Shown here piece after piece: positions 52,936-63,205 of a DNA stretch of 64,000 nucleotides. Source of the DNA: Lysobacterales bacterium (GTDB lineage Bacteria > Pseudomonadota > Gammaproteobacteria > Xanthomonadales > SZUA-5); the NCBI GenBank assembly GCA_019187485.1, contig JABAQR010000016.1:1-64000 (forward strand), given 5' to 3'. The notes under the pieces are model-generated. The model did not search any database. It was not told the DNA's origin and was given only the letters and a program-made list of their open reading frames with translations. A program made the translations under genes and the position numbers. The number at the start of each line of letters is the position of its first letter. Position 1 is the stretch's first letter.

Positions 52936-54988
52936 GCTACCGTCGCCACATCGACGGCCTGCGCGCGGTAGCGGTGCTGGCGGTGGTGGCGTTTCACGCC
53001 GGGGTGCCGTGGCTGCCGGGCGGCTACGTCGGGGTGGACGTGTTCTTCGTGGTGTCCGGGTTTTTGATCACCGGGCTGCTGCTGCGCGAATTCGAGACGC
53101 GCGGCGACATTTCGCTGGTCGGCTTCTACGAACGCCGGGTGCGGCGGCTGGGGCCGGCACTGTTGCTGGTGCTGGCGGTCACGCTGGCGCTGGGCGCGGT
53201 GTATCTGGTGCCGATCGGGGGCGAGCAGCAGGGACTGGCGAAGTCGGCCATCGCCACCTTGCTGCTGGGCTCAAACGTCTGGTTCGCGCATGCCACCGGC
53301 GGTTATTTTGATGCGCCTGCGGCGGCGCAGCCGCTGCTGCACACCTGGTCGCTGTCGGTTGAGGAGCAGTTCTATCTGGTCTGGCCGACGCTGTTGTTGT
53401 TGACGTCACGCTGGGCGGTGCGCAGGCGCTCCGATCCGGCGCGGGCGGCGGCGTGGATGCTGGCGCTGGTGGGGATCGGGTCGCTGGCGCTGTCGATCGT
53501 CACCACCGGGACGCATCCGGAGTTCGCGTTCTTCGGTTCGCCGACGCGGGCCTGGGAGTTCGCGATCGGCGGGCTGGCGTTCTTCCTGGTCTGCAGGCGC
53601 AGCGCGCCGATTCCGCTGGCGCAGTCGCTGGCATGGCTGGGCCTGGCGATGATCCTGTGGGCCTGCGCGACATTCTCGGAAAGCGCGACTCCGTTCCCCG
53701 GCTGGCGCGCGGGCATCCCGGCAGTGGGCGCGGCGCTGGTGATCCTCGGCGGCGAGCACGCCGAGCGCGGCTGGTGTACGCGCCTGCTGTCGCTGCGGCC
53801 GATGGTGCGGGTCGGGCTGCTGTCGTACTCGCTGTACCTGTGGCACTGGCCGCTGCTGGTCATCGCGCGTCTGGACACGCTGGGGGAGATCGGTCCGTGG
53901 GGGACCGCAGCGATTTGCGCGCTGGCGTTCGTGCTGGCGTGACCTATCGCTTCGTCGAGAATCCGCTGCGTCGCCGGCAGTACTCGCTGATGGCTACGCG
54001 CCCGAGAGCGTTCACCGTGGGCGCGCTGGGCTGTCTTGCGGTGATGGTGCTGGCCGGTGGGCTGGGCGCGTGGGCGCGGGTGGGCTGGCGCGGGGATGAT
54101 CAGCAGACGGCGTTGCAGACCGCGTTGCGTGGCATGCGCAAGTCGCTGTCGGGCTGTGCGCAGGAACGCCCGTATTCCGGCACCCTCCTGCAACGCGAAG
54201 AATGCGCGCCCTCGACGGCGGGGATCCTGCTATGGGGCGATTCCCATGCCGATGCACTGGCGCCTGCGGTTGCCGAAGTTGCGCGCCAACGCGGTGAGCC
54301 TGTTCGCATCCGTTTCATGCCTGAATGCCCGCCGGTTCCTGGCTATTCGCCGGCGATGGTCGGCATCGATTTCCCGAAAGGCAGTGGCAGCTTCGCCGGC
54401 TGCGAGCGGTTCAATTCGGATGTTCTGGCAGAAATCATGCGTTCGCGCGGCAGCGGGCTCCACACGGTGGTCATGGTGGCGCATTGGCGCGCCTACTTGA
54501 GCACCGAGGCGGCGCGCGAGAAGGTGCAGGCGCAGTGGATGGCGACATTGGGCAAGCTGCGGGGCGCAGGGCTGCGGGTGGTGGTGCTGGCACCCGGCGT
54601 GGACTTTTTCCACGACGTGCCGGCCTGCCTCGCGCGCCGACCGGCGGCGGTCTGCGACATGGATCGCGGCACGGCCGAGGCGCAGCGCGGTGAGGCGCTT
54701 GCGCTGCTGCGAAGAGCCGTTGCTTCCATGCCGAACAGTGTCCTGCTGGACCCGCTGGTTTCGCTCTGCTCGGCAGCCAGTTGCTCCGGCTTGGCGGGTG
54801 GGGAGGTACTGTATTCCGACCGCCATCATCTCAGCGTTGCCGGCGCCATGCGGCTGCTTCCGGCGCTTTCCTCCATGCTCGATCCAGCCCTGACGAGCAC
54901 TCCGCAAACGCCGGAAGCGGGAAGCAGGGGAACGAGCAGCGCGTCCGTCAACGCGGTCCGTGGTACCTCTTCGGAGACGATGCACTGA
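52923..54988 (+). pseudogene. Acyltransferase 3 - SGNH (OafA-like) gene with one frameshift
   Basis: The first part (52923-53942, 339 codons) is an acyltransferase-3 membrane domain: YRRHIDGLRAVAVLAVVAFH with the catalytic His, GGYVGVDVFFVVSGFLITG, TWSLSVEEQFYLVWP. It ends at TGA 53940-53942. The expected continuation TYRFVENPLRRRQYSLMATR follows at once in another frame and leads into a periplasmic SGNH domain with WGDSHADAL and YSDRHHLSVAG, to 54988. One missing base near 53939 explains it. If intact, about 688 residues that O-acetylate the glycan. Confidence 0.88.
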
Positions 54989-55137
54989 TGCGCGTGGCCA
55001 TGGTCACCACCCACACGATCCAGTATCAGGTTCCGTGGCTGCGGCTGACCGAGCCGAGCATTCCGCAGGCGATGAACGTCGGCCTGCAGGAAGCGAGGTC
55101 GGATGTTGTGCTGTCCAGCCGCCCGAACGCCTCGTAA
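54988..55137 (+). pseudogene. Chimeric glycosyltransferase fragment
   Basis: 49 codons. Residues 1-17 (MRVAMVTTHTIQYQVPW) nearly equal the start of the glycosyltransferase at 56043; residues about 18-42 (LRLTEPSIPQAMNVGLQEAR, SDVVL) match an internal part of the transferase at 51080. The join falls in the shared WLRL codons. It then ends in unrelated sequence before the TacA-like module. A recombination scar, not a working gene. Confidence 0.8.
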
Positions 55138-55153
55138 TGCAGACGTCATTACG
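55133..55153. promoter_or_regulatory. Candidate operator of the TacA/TacT-like module
   Basis: CGTAATG, seven-base spacer, CATTACG: a perfect inverted repeat 41 bases before the antitoxin start, where ribbon-helix-helix antitoxins usually bind. Confidence 0.5.
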
Positions 55154-55193
55154 TGGTGCTATGCTGGTGGCTCATCCTGCTGCGAACCCTGAC

Positions 55194-55972
<779 letters not shown>

Positions 55973-56042
55973 TCGCCTTGGACGGGCGATACGGTACGGA
56001 TGAGTCGTGTCGCCGATCGATGAAGTCGACGCCACCCGCCGC

Positions 56043-57212
56043 ATGAAGATCGCCATGGTCACCACCCACCCGATCCAGTATCAGGTCCCGTGGCTGCGGC
56101 TGCTCGGGCAGCGCCCCGGGATCGATCTGCACGTCTATTTCGCGATGCTGCCCGACGCTGACCAGCAGGGACGTGAATTCGGGGTCGCCTTCCAGTGGGA
56201 CATCCCGCTGCTGGGAGGGTATGCCCATACGGTGCTGGACAACGTTGCGCAGCACCCGTCCTTGACGGCCTTTGGCGGTTGCGACACGCCGGGGGTTCGC
56301 GACGAGCTGAAGCGCGGCAAGTTCGATGCGGTGATTGTCAACGGCTGGGGCACCAAGACCTGCCTGCAGGCGCTGCTGGCCTGCCGCCTGCAGGGCATCC
56401 CGTGCATCGTGCGCGGCGAGGCCAACGGCCTGCGCCCACGTGCTGCGTGGAAGCGCTTCCTGCATGCCCGCCTGCTGTCGCAGTACGCGGCATGCCTGGC
56501 CATCGGCAGCAACAACCGGCGCTACCTGCTCGATGCCGGGGTGCCGTCGTCGCGGATTTTCGATACGCCCTACTGTATCGACAACGAATCCTTCGCCACG
56601 GCGGCGGAGCGCTGGCGCAGCGCGACCGGCGTGACGGCACTGAAAGCGCGCTTCGGGTTGGACCCGGCGCGTGCGACGTTCCTGTTTTCCGGGAAGTTCG
56701 TCAACAAGAAGCGGTCCGGTGACATCGTCGCGGCACTGGCCCGCATGACGGACGCCGAGCGCGCGCGGATTCAGGTGCTGCTGGTCGGCGACGGCCCCTT
56801 GGCCGCGGACCTGCGCGCGCAGGCGGAGGGCTTGCCGGTGCATTTTTCCGGATTCCTCAACCAGTCCGAGATCACGGCGGCCTATGCCGCTTCGGACTGC
56901 CTCGTGCTCCCTTCCGACAGCGGTGAAACCTGGGGGCTGGTGGTCAACGAGGCGATGGCCTGCGGCCTGCCGGCGTTGGTCAGCGACCAGGTGGGCTGCG
57001 CGATCGATCTCGTCGAGGACGGGGTCACGGGCTGGGCTTTCCGTTGCGCGGATGTCGCCCATCTGGCCGAGAGAATGCTCGCGGTGCAGAAGCCGGGACG
57101 ATGCGCCGAGATGGGTCGTGCGGCGCGCGCCCATGTCGAGGCCGGCTACCACTTTGATCGGGTGGTGGACGGCGTGATGGACGCGGTCGCTTCGTTGAGC
57201 GGACGCGCATGA
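56043..57212 (+). CDS. Glycosyltransferase family 4 protein
   Basis: 389 residues, GT-B. MKIAMVTTHPIQYQVPWLRL, VNGWGTKTCLQALLACRLQG, then donor domain FLFSGKFVNKKRSGDIVAALARM, QVLLVGDGPLAADL, VHFSGFLNQSEITAAYAASDCLVLPSDSGETWGLVVNEAMACGLPALVS with EX7E in GETWGLVVNE. GTG 56007 is a possible earlier start. The 5' end is copied at 54988. ATGA overlap with the next gene. Confidence 0.93.
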   Translation: MKIAMVTTHPIQYQVPWLRLLGQRPGIDLHVYFAMLPDADQQGREFGVAFQWDIPLLGGYAHTVLDNVAQHPSLTAFGGCDTPGVRDELKRGKFDAVIVNGWGTKTCLQALLACRLQGIPCIVRGEANGLRPRAAWKRFLHARLLSQYAACLAIGSNNRRYLLDAGVPSSRIFDTPYCIDNESFATAAERWRSATGVTALKARFGLDPARATFLFSGKFVNKKRSGDIVAALARMTDAERARIQVLLVGDGPLAADLRAQAEGLPVHFSGFLNQSEITAAYAASDCLVLPSDSGETWGLVVNEAMACGLPALVSDQVGCAIDLVEDGVTGWAFRCADVAHLAERMLAVQKPGRCAEMGRAARAHVEAGYHFDRVVDGVMDAVASLSGRA

Positions 57213-58324
57213 CCGGGGACCGACTGAAGATCGCACTCGTCTGCACCGCGGCGCCGGACGCGCCGGGAAGCATGCGCGCATACGCCGAAACCTTAATGGA
57301 CGCATTGGTCCGGTTTGCGCCAGACCTCGACGTACGCCGACTCAGCATCGGTTCTCCTGCCGGCCGAGGCCATTGGTCCGCGCGTTGGGAGACGACCCGA
57401 CTTCCATGGCGCGCTTGGCGCTTGGACAACGATTGGCCGGATGTTTGGCATGTGCTCGATGGCAGTCGTGCCTACCTTACGGGCCTTCTGCGTGGTGCGG
57501 CGTGTGTCGTCACCGCCCACGATCTGATTCCATGGCTTCAGGCGAAGGGACGCTTTCCTGGCGCGCCGCGCGCCAGTCGGGCCGCCGCGCTGTTGTGGCG
57601 TCTCAACGCGCGCAGCATGCGGAAAGCGGATACGCTCGTTTGCGATAGTCACTCGACGGCCCGCGATGCGCAAGAGTGCTTCCAGGTTCCGGTGTCCCGC
57701 TGCCGAGTGGTTCCGTTGCCACTTCGGCCCTCGTTGGCTCGGCTTGCTTCCGAGCCGTCCGACATGGCACGCGAGCAAGGGCTGGTTCTCCACCTCGGCA
57801 ACAACGGTTTCTACAAGTGGCGCGAGCAGGTGCTCCGGATCTTTGCGCGCCTCGATCGGGCACGAGCGCGACGGTTGGTCATGGCGGGACCGCCGCCCAC
57901 CGCGGGAATGAGGGACCTGGCGAGCCAGCTGGGCATCACCGAGCGGGTGAACTGGGTCGGCGATCCGGACGATGACCGGCTTGCGGAACTCTATCGACGG
58001 GCCTCGCTGCTGCTCTTCCCATCCCGCTACGAAGGCTATGGCTGGCCGGTATTGGAGGCGATGAGCTTCGGGCTGCCGGTGGTGTGCAGCGACCGCGGAT
58101 CGCTGCCGGAGGTAGCCGGCGATGCCTGTCCCTGCCTCGACCCGGACGACCTCGAAGCGATGGCCGGCGTCGTGTCCGCTATTCTCGACGAGCCGCTGCG
58201 CGCGGCCGCGTTGGCGCGTGCAGGTCTGCGCCGCGCCGGGGCGCTATGTGTCGCCGACTTTGCCGCCACGATGTGCACTATTTATCGCGAGCTTCGACCG
58301 CGCCGTGGGGTGGTCGCCACATGA
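57209..58324 (+). CDS. Glycosyltransferase family 4 protein (GT4, mannosyltransferase-like)
   Basis: 371 residues. N-terminal domain with WHVLDGSRAYLTGLLRGAACVVTAHDLIPWLQ and DTLVCDSHSTARD; donor domain LVLHLGNNGFYKWREQVLRIF, VNWVGDPDDDRLAELYRRASLLLFPSRYEGYGWPVLEAMSFGLPVVCSDRGSLPEVAGDA, EX7E at EGYGWPVLE. The layout resembles mannosyl- and rhamnosyltransferases; with gmd next to it a GDP-sugar donor is plausible but not shown. ATGA overlaps on both sides. Confidence 0.92.
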   Translation: MTGDRLKIALVCTAAPDAPGSMRAYAETLMDALVRFAPDLDVRRLSIGSPAGRGHWSARWETTRLPWRAWRLDNDWPDVWHVLDGSRAYLTGLLRGAACVVTAHDLIPWLQAKGRFPGAPRASRAAALLWRLNARSMRKADTLVCDSHSTARDAQECFQVPVSRCRVVPLPLRPSLARLASEPSDMAREQGLVLHLGNNGFYKWREQVLRIFARLDRARARRLVMAGPPPTAGMRDLASQLGITERVNWVGDPDDDRLAELYRRASLLLFPSRYEGYGWPVLEAMSFGLPVVCSDRGSLPEVAGDACPCLDPDDLEAMAGVVSAILDEPLRAAALARAGLRRAGALCVADFAATMCTIYRELRPRRGVVAT

Positions 58325-59343
58325 CCGATTGCATCCCGACCACAAACGTGAACGCACCCCCGAATGGCAAGAGCGCATTGATCATCGGCGTGTCCGGCCA
58401 GGACGGCGCGCTGCTGGCACGTCTGCTGCTCGCCAAGGGCTATCATGTACACGGGAGCTCGAGAGACGCGCAGATCGGGAACTTCGGCAACCTGGAGCGC
58501 GTCGGTGTGCGCCATCGTGTGCAACTGCACTCGGCGGTGACCACCGATTTTCGAAGCGTGGCGCAGTTGCTGAGCCGCACCGCCCCGGATGAGGTCTACT
58601 TGTTGGCGGGACAGAGTTCGGTCGGGTTGTCCTTCGAACAACCGGTGGAAACGTTGGAGAGCATCGCGCTCGGTACGTTGAATCTGCTGGAAGCCATCCG
58701 CTTTCTCGGATTGCCCACCCGCCTGTACAACGCAGGCTCGAGTGAATGCTTCGGAGATCAGGAGGAGCCTGCCGATGAACAGACGGCGTTTCGGCCGCGC
58801 AGCCCCTATGCCGTCGCGAAGGCCAGTGCGCACTGGGCGGTGGCCAGCTATCGGGAAGCCTATGGCTTGCATGCCTGCACCGGAATCTTGTTCAATCACG
58901 AATCGCCGTTGCGTCCGCTGCGGTTCGTCACCCGCAAGATCGTTGCGAGCGTCTGTCGCATCGCCGCCGGAAGCGCAGAGCGCTTGCGCCTGGGCAACCT
59001 CGACATCGAACGCGATTGGGGATGGGCGCCGGAGTACGTGGACGCCATGTGGCGCATGCTGCAGTTGCCCGAGGCGAATGATTTCGTGATCGCTACCGGC
59101 CAGGCACATTCGCTGCGCAGCTTCGTCGAGTTCGCCTTCGCTGCGCTGGACTTGGACTGGCGAGCACACGTCGATTATGACGACGACTTGCGCCGGCCGA
59201 GCGACCTTCGGCGTAGCGTCGGTTGTCCGCGTCGGGCCGCCGAGTATCTCGGGTGGAAGGCCACTTCCGATTTGCAGAGCGTTATCCGCCGGATGCTGGA
59301 CGCCGAGCAGGGAAGAGCGTGGCCGATGCAGGCAAATTCTTGA
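58321..59343 (+). CDS. gmd: GDP-mannose 4,6-dehydratase
   Basis: 340 residues. NADP motif GVSGQDGALLARLLLAKGYHVHG (the GxSGQDGxxL pattern is diagnostic), RVQLHSAVTTDFRSVAQLL, VYLLAGQSSVGLSFEQPVET, Tyr-x-x-x-Lys in SPYAVAKASAHW, FNHESPLRP and LGNLDIERDWGWAPEYV. It converts GDP-mannose to GDP-4-keto-6-deoxymannose, the precursor of GDP-rhamnose, GDP-fucose or perosamine. No clear reductase or aminotransferase partner is in the window; the SDR at 37297 is a candidate. ATGA overlap with the gene before. Confidence 0.94.
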   Translation: MTDCIPTTNVNAPPNGKSALIIGVSGQDGALLARLLLAKGYHVHGSSRDAQIGNFGNLERVGVRHRVQLHSAVTTDFRSVAQLLSRTAPDEVYLLAGQSSVGLSFEQPVETLESIALGTLNLLEAIRFLGLPTRLYNAGSSECFGDQEEPADEQTAFRPRSPYAVAKASAHWAVASYREAYGLHACTGILFNHESPLRPLRFVTRKIVASVCRIAAGSAERLRLGNLDIERDWGWAPEYVDAMWRMLQLPEANDFVIATGQAHSLRSFVEFAFAALDLDWRAHVDYDDDLRRPSDLRRSVGCPRRAAEYLGWKATSDLQSVIRRMLDAEQGRAWPMQANS

Positions 59344-60461
59344 TGCATCTCGCTATCGACGCCTTGCCGATCAACAATTTTTCGGGTCGAGCGGTTCTGC
59401 GAGGACACCTGAGAAACCTCGCGAACGCCGGCCGTGGTCGTCATCAGTTCACGATATTCCATCATGCGGCCAACAACGATCTCCGGGAAGAGCTTGGCGA
59501 GCATGTTCGATTCCACTGTTGCCCGGTGGGAAGCGGCTGGATTGGGCGAATCGCCTGGCAATCGTTTCAATTCGACAGGATTCTGCGTTCAATCCGGGCG
59601 GATGCAGTGCTTTCGACCTCTGGCGCGTTGATTCCAAACATCGGGATTCCGCAGTGGGTATTCGCGCAGAATCCATGGTGTTTTTTTTCGAACTTTCATC
59701 GTGGAAGTGAGCGCCTCAAGGCTTGGTTGCAGCGACGAGGCTACCGTGAAGCGCAGCGGAAGGCACAGGCGATATTCTATCTTTCGGACTACATGCGTCG
59801 ATTGTATGGAAAGAACGCCAAGGGCGCTGTCGCGGCTGGCGCGACCATATACGTCGGCGTAGACCAGGACTACTTCAGATTGGCTCAGCAGACACCACCA
59901 CCTGCCTACGAAGAGCGCCCGTGCGAAGTCTTGACCGTGTCGGTCATGACACCTCACAAATCGATCGAAGACATCATTGCTGCATTTGCGATCCTGCGCG
60001 CACGCGGAGTGGACGCGAGCCTGCGGCTGGTCGGCCCATGGGCAACGCCAGTTTATAGAAAACGCATCGAATCGATGATTCGTTTGCGCGGTTTGGATAA
60101 TTGCATCAGTATCGAAGGTCATTTGAGTCGACTGGAGCTTGCTTGTGCATACAAGAGGGCGCGCGTATTCTGTCTGCTGAGCCGATGCGAATCTTTCGGA
60201 ATACCGGCCGTGGAGGCTCAGGTGTTCGGTACCCCTACGGTGGTGGCTGACGTGTGTGCGCCACCCGAGATTGCAGGTCCAGGCGGCAAGATCGTGGCTG
60301 AAGGCGATAGCGTTGCCGCTGCCGCTGCGCTGACGCAGCTCTTGACCAACGAAGACGCGTGGAAGACAGCGTCTCGGGACGCCTTTGCGAACGCTCAGAG
60401 ATTTCACTGGGACAATCTCAGCAGACCCATTGTCGACATGATGAATGGGTGGCAACCATGA
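59343..60461 (+). CDS. Glycosyltransferase family 4 protein
   Basis: 372 residues. MHLAIDALPINNFSGRAVLR, QWVFAQNPWCFFSNF, IFYLSDYMRRLYG, donor domain EVLTVSVMTPHKSIEDIIAAFAIL, CISIEGHLSRLELACAYKRARVFCLLSRCESFGIPAVEAQVFGTPTVVADV with EX7E at ESFGIPAVE. One-base TGATG overlap with gmd. From here to the window end base composition is more AT-rich than before. Confidence 0.92.
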   Translation: MHLAIDALPINNFSGRAVLRGHLRNLANAGRGRHQFTIFHHAANNDLREELGEHVRFHCCPVGSGWIGRIAWQSFQFDRILRSIRADAVLSTSGALIPNIGIPQWVFAQNPWCFFSNFHRGSERLKAWLQRRGYREAQRKAQAIFYLSDYMRRLYGKNAKGAVAAGATIYVGVDQDYFRLAQQTPPPAYEERPCEVLTVSVMTPHKSIEDIIAAFAILRARGVDASLRLVGPWATPVYRKRIESMIRLRGLDNCISIEGHLSRLELACAYKRARVFCLLSRCESFGIPAVEAQVFGTPTVVADVCAPPEIAGPGGKIVAEGDSVAAAAALTQLLTNEDAWKTASRDAFANAQRFHWDNLSRPIVDMMNGWQP

Positions 60462-61867
60462 CCATGTTGCTTACCCTGATCGCGGTCATGGCAGCGGCGC
60501 TCGCTTCCCTCAGTAGTTGGCGTCGCATGTACTTTCTGATCATTGTGATCGCAGCGGTTCAGGATCCTCTCAGAAAAATCACTCCAGGGACCCCTGGATG
60601 GTTTACTTTGCTGTCGTTGCCGGTATTTTTTTCCGCACTGCTTGCATCCCGAGCAAAAATCCCAGGTTGGTGGGCTGCATTCAAGACTGCCTGCCCATCG
60701 ATCACTAAAGGAATTTATTTGTTGTGTCTGCTCGTGATCCCCGCCGTGGTAATTTCTGTCAGTTATTCATCCGGAAGTTGGCAATATACATTGTTGGGCT
60801 TGACATCGTATTCATTGATCTTCTTGTCGATCATCGCTGGGTTCCACTTCGGTAGAAGTGTGGAATCCATACGCAAACTGATCGCATTTTATGTCGGCGT
60901 GCATGCACTGGTTTTGGTCGGTGGGGTCATCCAGTATCTTGGAATGTTCGAGGGACTTGATGTCATCGGCGACCGCGCCCTGGGACATGAATGGCTTCGC
61001 TGGATTCCAGGATATGTGGTGCACTTGATCTCCGGATTTTACCGCAGCGCAGACGTGATGGGCTGGCACGCCGCGACTGTGTGCATGCTCGCGTTGATCC
61101 TCGCGTTCTCGGAGACCGGCAAGGCCCGATGGTTCTGGACAATGATTGCAGCCTGGGCGGTTTTTGGTTTGTTTCTGTGCGGACGACGAAAAATGGTTTT
61201 CATGCTGCCGATCTTTCTGTTCACACTGACGTGGGTGTACTTCTATTTTGGTCGCGCAGCACGGGTGCTCCCCATGATTGGATTTCTGGTAGTGCCTGCG
61301 GCATCGGTGTACTTCGTCAGTGATTTTCTGGGTGAAGAGTCCGCGCAAATTCAGTACTACAGTTCCGCGCGAGAAGGCGACACCGCGTTTGATCGTTTGA
61401 GTGGGCACGGTTTCAATTCAGTTCTTGAAACTGTGCGACAGGCCGGATTTTTCGGTCATGGTCTTGGATTTGCGACACCAGGCTCGCATCATATCGGTGC
61501 AGCACGTCCACGAATCTGGCAGGAGAGCGGAACCAGTCGAATCATGGTCGAGTTGGGCGTGCCTGGCTTCGTCGGATTCGTCGGGACGTTGATTGCCCTG
61601 GTCGTCAGACTCTGGTCTGTCACCAGAATGCATCTGCGCAGGCGCACACCAGCGGGCATCTATGCCGCTGGACTGTTTGCACTATTCCTTGCGAACCTTG
61701 GGAGTCTGACCGTATCCGGGCAAATATTGGCAGACAGTTTCATCGTGATCTTTCTGGGCTCCCTGGTGGGGATTGGTCTCGGATTTGCACGCCCGACATT
61801 CATGAACGTCATGCAGACGAGGCAAAACGGCGGTGAAGCTGGATATTCGACGCAATCGCTCCGCTAG
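60458..61867 (+). CDS. O-antigen ligase/polymerase-like membrane protein
   Basis: 469 residues with about 11-12 transmembrane helices. Candidate Wzy/WaaL features are GRRKMVFMLPIFLFTLTW and, near the C-terminus, GHGLGFATPGSHHIGAARPRIWQESGTSRIMVELGVPGFVGFVGTLIAL, where a Gly/His-rich periplasmic loop precedes a Glu-containing helix, as in O-antigen polymerases. Assignment rests on topology and this block. The second protein of this class in the locus (the other is at 23953). ATGA overlap upstream. Confidence 0.8.
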   Translation: MTMLLTLIAVMAAALASLSSWRRMYFLIIVIAAVQDPLRKITPGTPGWFTLLSLPVFFSALLASRAKIPGWWAAFKTACPSITKGIYLLCLLVIPAVVISVSYSSGSWQYTLLGLTSYSLIFLSIIAGFHFGRSVESIRKLIAFYVGVHALVLVGGVIQYLGMFEGLDVIGDRALGHEWLRWIPGYVVHLISGFYRSADVMGWHAATVCMLALILAFSETGKARWFWTMIAAWAVFGLFLCGRRKMVFMLPIFLFTLTWVYFYFGRAARVLPMIGFLVVPAASVYFVSDFLGEESAQIQYYSSAREGDTAFDRLSGHGFNSVLETVRQAGFFGHGLGFATPGSHHIGAARPRIWQESGTSRIMVELGVPGFVGFVGTLIALVVRLWSVTRMHLRRRTPAGIYAAGLFALFLANLGSLTVSGQILADSFIVIFLGSLVGIGLGFARPTFMNVMQTRQNGGEAGYSTQSLR

Positions 61868-62381
61868 ACCGTATTCCAGAAAAGAATACGCCGGCCGTAT
61901 GTTATGGGCCTTGGCCACGCCGTTCTTTCGCGCAAGTCCCAGAATCTGCCATGGCTGGCGCGCTGCTATTCTGCGGCTCTTTGGAGCGAAGATCGGAGAC
62001 CGAGTTCATATCTACCCTGGCGCTAGAATCGAAATCCCCTGGAATCTTTCGGTTGGCGATGATTCGAGCATCGGGGAGGCCGCGTGGATCTACAACCTTG
62101 GAAAAGTGACGATTGGTAGTGAATCGACAATCTCGCACCGTGCGCATCTTTGTGCGGGTACACACGACTACACGGACACGGCATTACCGTTGAAGCGCTT
62201 GCCGATTGTGATTGGTTCGGGTGTCTGGATATGTGCCGACGCCTTCGTTGGACCGGGGGTCTGCGTGCAAGACGGCGCAGTGGTCGCGGCTGGTGCGGTG
62301 GTGGTGAAGGACGTCCCGTCCGCAATGGTCGTCGGCGGGAATCCGGCAAGAATATTGAAACACAGGGTGATGGTGTCATGA
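61833..62381 (+). CDS. Hexapeptide-repeat acetyltransferase (WcaF-like)
   Basis: 182 residues, GTG start overlapping the membrane protein by 35 bases. Beta-helix repeats begin at GAKIGDRVHIYPGARIEIPWNLSVGDDSSIGEAAWIYNLGKVTIGSESTISHRAHLCAGTHDYTD; the His-containing CAGTHDYTD block is the WcaF-type active-site region. The end VVKDVPSAMVVGGNPARIL is typical. Likely O-acetylates a sugar of the glycan. Confidence 0.92.
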   Translation: MKLDIRRNRSARPYSRKEYAGRMLWALATPFFRASPRICHGWRAAILRLFGAKIGDRVHIYPGARIEIPWNLSVGDDSSIGEAAWIYNLGKVTIGSESTISHRAHLCAGTHDYTDTALPLKRLPIVIGSGVWICADAFVGPGVCVQDGAVVAAGAVVVKDVPSAMVVGGNPARILKHRVMVS

Positions 62382-63205
62382 TTTCCGTCGTGATATTGAC
62401 GAAAGACGAAGAGATCAATCTGCCCCGTTGCCTCGCGAGTGTGGCGTTCAGCAACGATGTAGTGCTGGTGGATTCGGGCAGCCAAGATCGGACGCTGGAG
62501 ATTGCTCGTTCCGCTGGAGTTCGAGTATTCACGCGGAGCTTCGACTCATTCGCCAAGCAGCGCAACTTTGCCTTGGAGCAAGAGTTGCGGAACGATTGGG
62601 TGCTTCATCTTGATGCTGATGAAGCCGTCACACCGGAGCTGGAGCGCGAGCTGATGGAAGTGGTGCGGTCTCCAATGCAATTCTCCGCGTTTCAAGTGGC
62701 ATCTCGCCTGATATTCATGGGACGGTGGCTCAAACATGCCGGGATGTATCCATGTTACCAGGTTCGGTTCGGACGGAAGGATACACTGAGTTTCGTGGAT
62801 TTCGGTCATGGACAACGTGAACTCGTGAAGCACGGCAAAGTTGGCACGCTGCGAGCTCCTCTCGAACATCATAACTTCTCGAAGGGAATTGCAGATTGGT
62901 CCAGGAGGCATTTGGGCTATGCAAGAACTGAGGCACATCTGTATGCGGGTGTTCCGGATGCCATCGACTTCGGCGGTCTGATCTCGACCGATCGAGTAAT
63001 TCGGCGAAGGACCTTGAAAAATATCTCTCTTCGCATCCCATTTCGCCCAGTATTGCGCTTTCTTTATGTCTACGTGGCGAAACTCGGATTTCTTGATGGC
63101 CTCGCGGGGATTCGGTATGCCTACTTGATGTGCTGGTACCAATTGATGATCGATCTTTGTGTTGAGGAGATCCAGGCCCAGCGGCTCCAAAAGGAGCTCC
63201 GATGA
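62378..63205 (+). CDS. Glycosyltransferase family 2 protein (LPS-core/WaaE-like)
   Basis: 275 residues, GT-A. MISVVILTKDEEINLPRCLASVAFSNDVVLVDSGSQDRT and FAKQRNFALEQELRNDWVLHLDADEAVTPEL match the WaaE/KdtX group (beta-1,4-glucosyltransferases and relatives), metal motif DAD. A C-terminal hydrophobic amphipathic segment (PFRPVLRFLYVYVAKLGF) may bind the membrane. ATGA overlaps with genes on both sides. Confidence 0.93.
   Translation: MISVVILTKDEEINLPRCLASVAFSNDVVLVDSGSQDRTLEIARSAGVRVFTRSFDSFAKQRNFALEQELRNDWVLHLDADEAVTPELERELMEVVRSPMQFSAFQVASRLIFMGRWLKHAGMYPCYQVRFGRKDTLSFVDFGHGQRELVKHGKVGTLRAPLEHHNFSKGIADWSRRHLGYARTEAHLYAGVPDAIDFGGLISTDRVIRRRTLKNISLRIPFRPVLRFLYVYVAKLGFLDGLAGIRYAYLMCWYQLMIDLCVEEIQAQRLQKELR

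Noticed and set aside
52966-52980. ops-like sequence GCGGTAGCGGTGC
   Set aside because: It lies inside the acyltransferase coding sequence (codons for AVAVL), not in a leader, and differs from the ops consensus at the end.
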